From: an uncultured Collinsella sp.
GTDB taxonomy: Bacteria > Actinomycetota > Coriobacteriia > Coriobacteriales > Coriobacteriaceae
Assembly (NCBI GenBank): GCA_900766165.1
Contig: CAAFUK010000058.1
Span: 1-31,874, forward strand
Length of the DNA stretch: 31,874 nt
Reading direction: 5' to 3'
Shown piece after piece: positions 31,809 through 31,874 of the stretch. The notes under the pieces are model-generated. The model saw only the letters and a list, made by a program, of their open reading frames with translations, ran no database searches and was not told where the DNA came from. Made by a program: the position numbers and the translations under genes. Each line of letters begins with the position of its first letter. Position 1 is the stretch's first letter.

Positions 31809-31874
31809 GGGGTATTTCCTCCGCGCGCAGTTTCGCAGCGAAGCGAGAATGTTTGAGCACGGAGGAATTACCCC
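31809..31874. repeat. 15-bp inverted repeat at the window end
   Basis: GGGGTATTTCCTCCG (31809-31823) and CGGAGGAATTACCCC (31860-31874) pair with one mismatch around a 36-nt interior that contains the small palindrome TTCGCAGCGAA. It may be a terminator or small repeat element. The window stops exactly at its outer edge, so its full size is unknown. Confidence 0.55.

Overview
The window is GC-rich, gene-dense bacterial DNA with strong Shine-Dalgarno sites and frequent GTG starts. The gene content fits a Gram-positive, gut-type actinobacterium of the class Coriobacteriia, most likely Collinsella or a close relative. Pointers are an LAxTG-type wall-anchored surface protein, an LtaS-like sulfatase, an OFA-type MFS carrier and a KdpDE pair beside kup. 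The genus is inferred from gene content and style, because no rRNA or other phylogenetic marker is present.

Layout. (1) 35-259 (-): a short secreted peptide. (2) 470-4174 (+): two abutting ABC exporter half-transporters forming a heterodimer with one degenerate ATP site. (3) 4202-5467 (-): an AAA/DUF4143 ATPase, preceded by a tandem array of 23-bp repeats. (4) 5805-6362 (+): a flavodoxin-like protein. (5) 6401-11786: an unusual block. A 1362-residue LANTG-anchored surface protein with FG-GAP, Fn3 and Ig-like parts is flanked on both sides by arrays of a 62-bp palindromic unit. Outside the arrays, the block is bounded by two related ~85-bp elements in inverted orientation, each carrying a terminator-like hairpin. 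(6) 11810-14110 (-): an LtaS-like membrane sulfatase. (7) 14324-15196 (+): a nitroreductase. (8) 15356-20104 (+): kup, a small membrane protein, a short KdpD-like kinase and KdpE. (9) 20199-22766 (-): an RlmKL fusion whose RlmL half lacks the NPPY motif. (10) 22842-24567 (+): a Cof-type HAD phosphatase and a TalC-type transaldolase. (11) 24568-24947: an intergenic region built of nested palindromes, including a MITE-like 216-bp element with 48-bp imperfect terminal inverted repeats. (12) 24948-27095 (-): Tex. (13) 27313-30633 (-): an SDR/MFS/Gfo-Idh operon with a divergent LysR regulator (30867-31745, +). (14) 31809-31874: another palindrome at the window edge.

How the parts may work together. 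The kup-KdpDE block looks like a potassium uptake and sensing module in which KdpDE sits next to Kup instead of KdpFABC. The SDR-MFS-Gfo/Idh operon with its LysR regulator looks like an inducible import and oxidation pathway for a small polyol, sugar or acid. The surface-protein block, with arrays on both sides and inverted boundary elements, looks like a cassette that could be exchanged, deleted or inverted by recombination. It is the most likely undescribed system here. Several other intergenic spaces carry dispersed palindromes, including two close copies and one looser relative of a REP-like hairpin with a GGGACAGTCCC or similar core.
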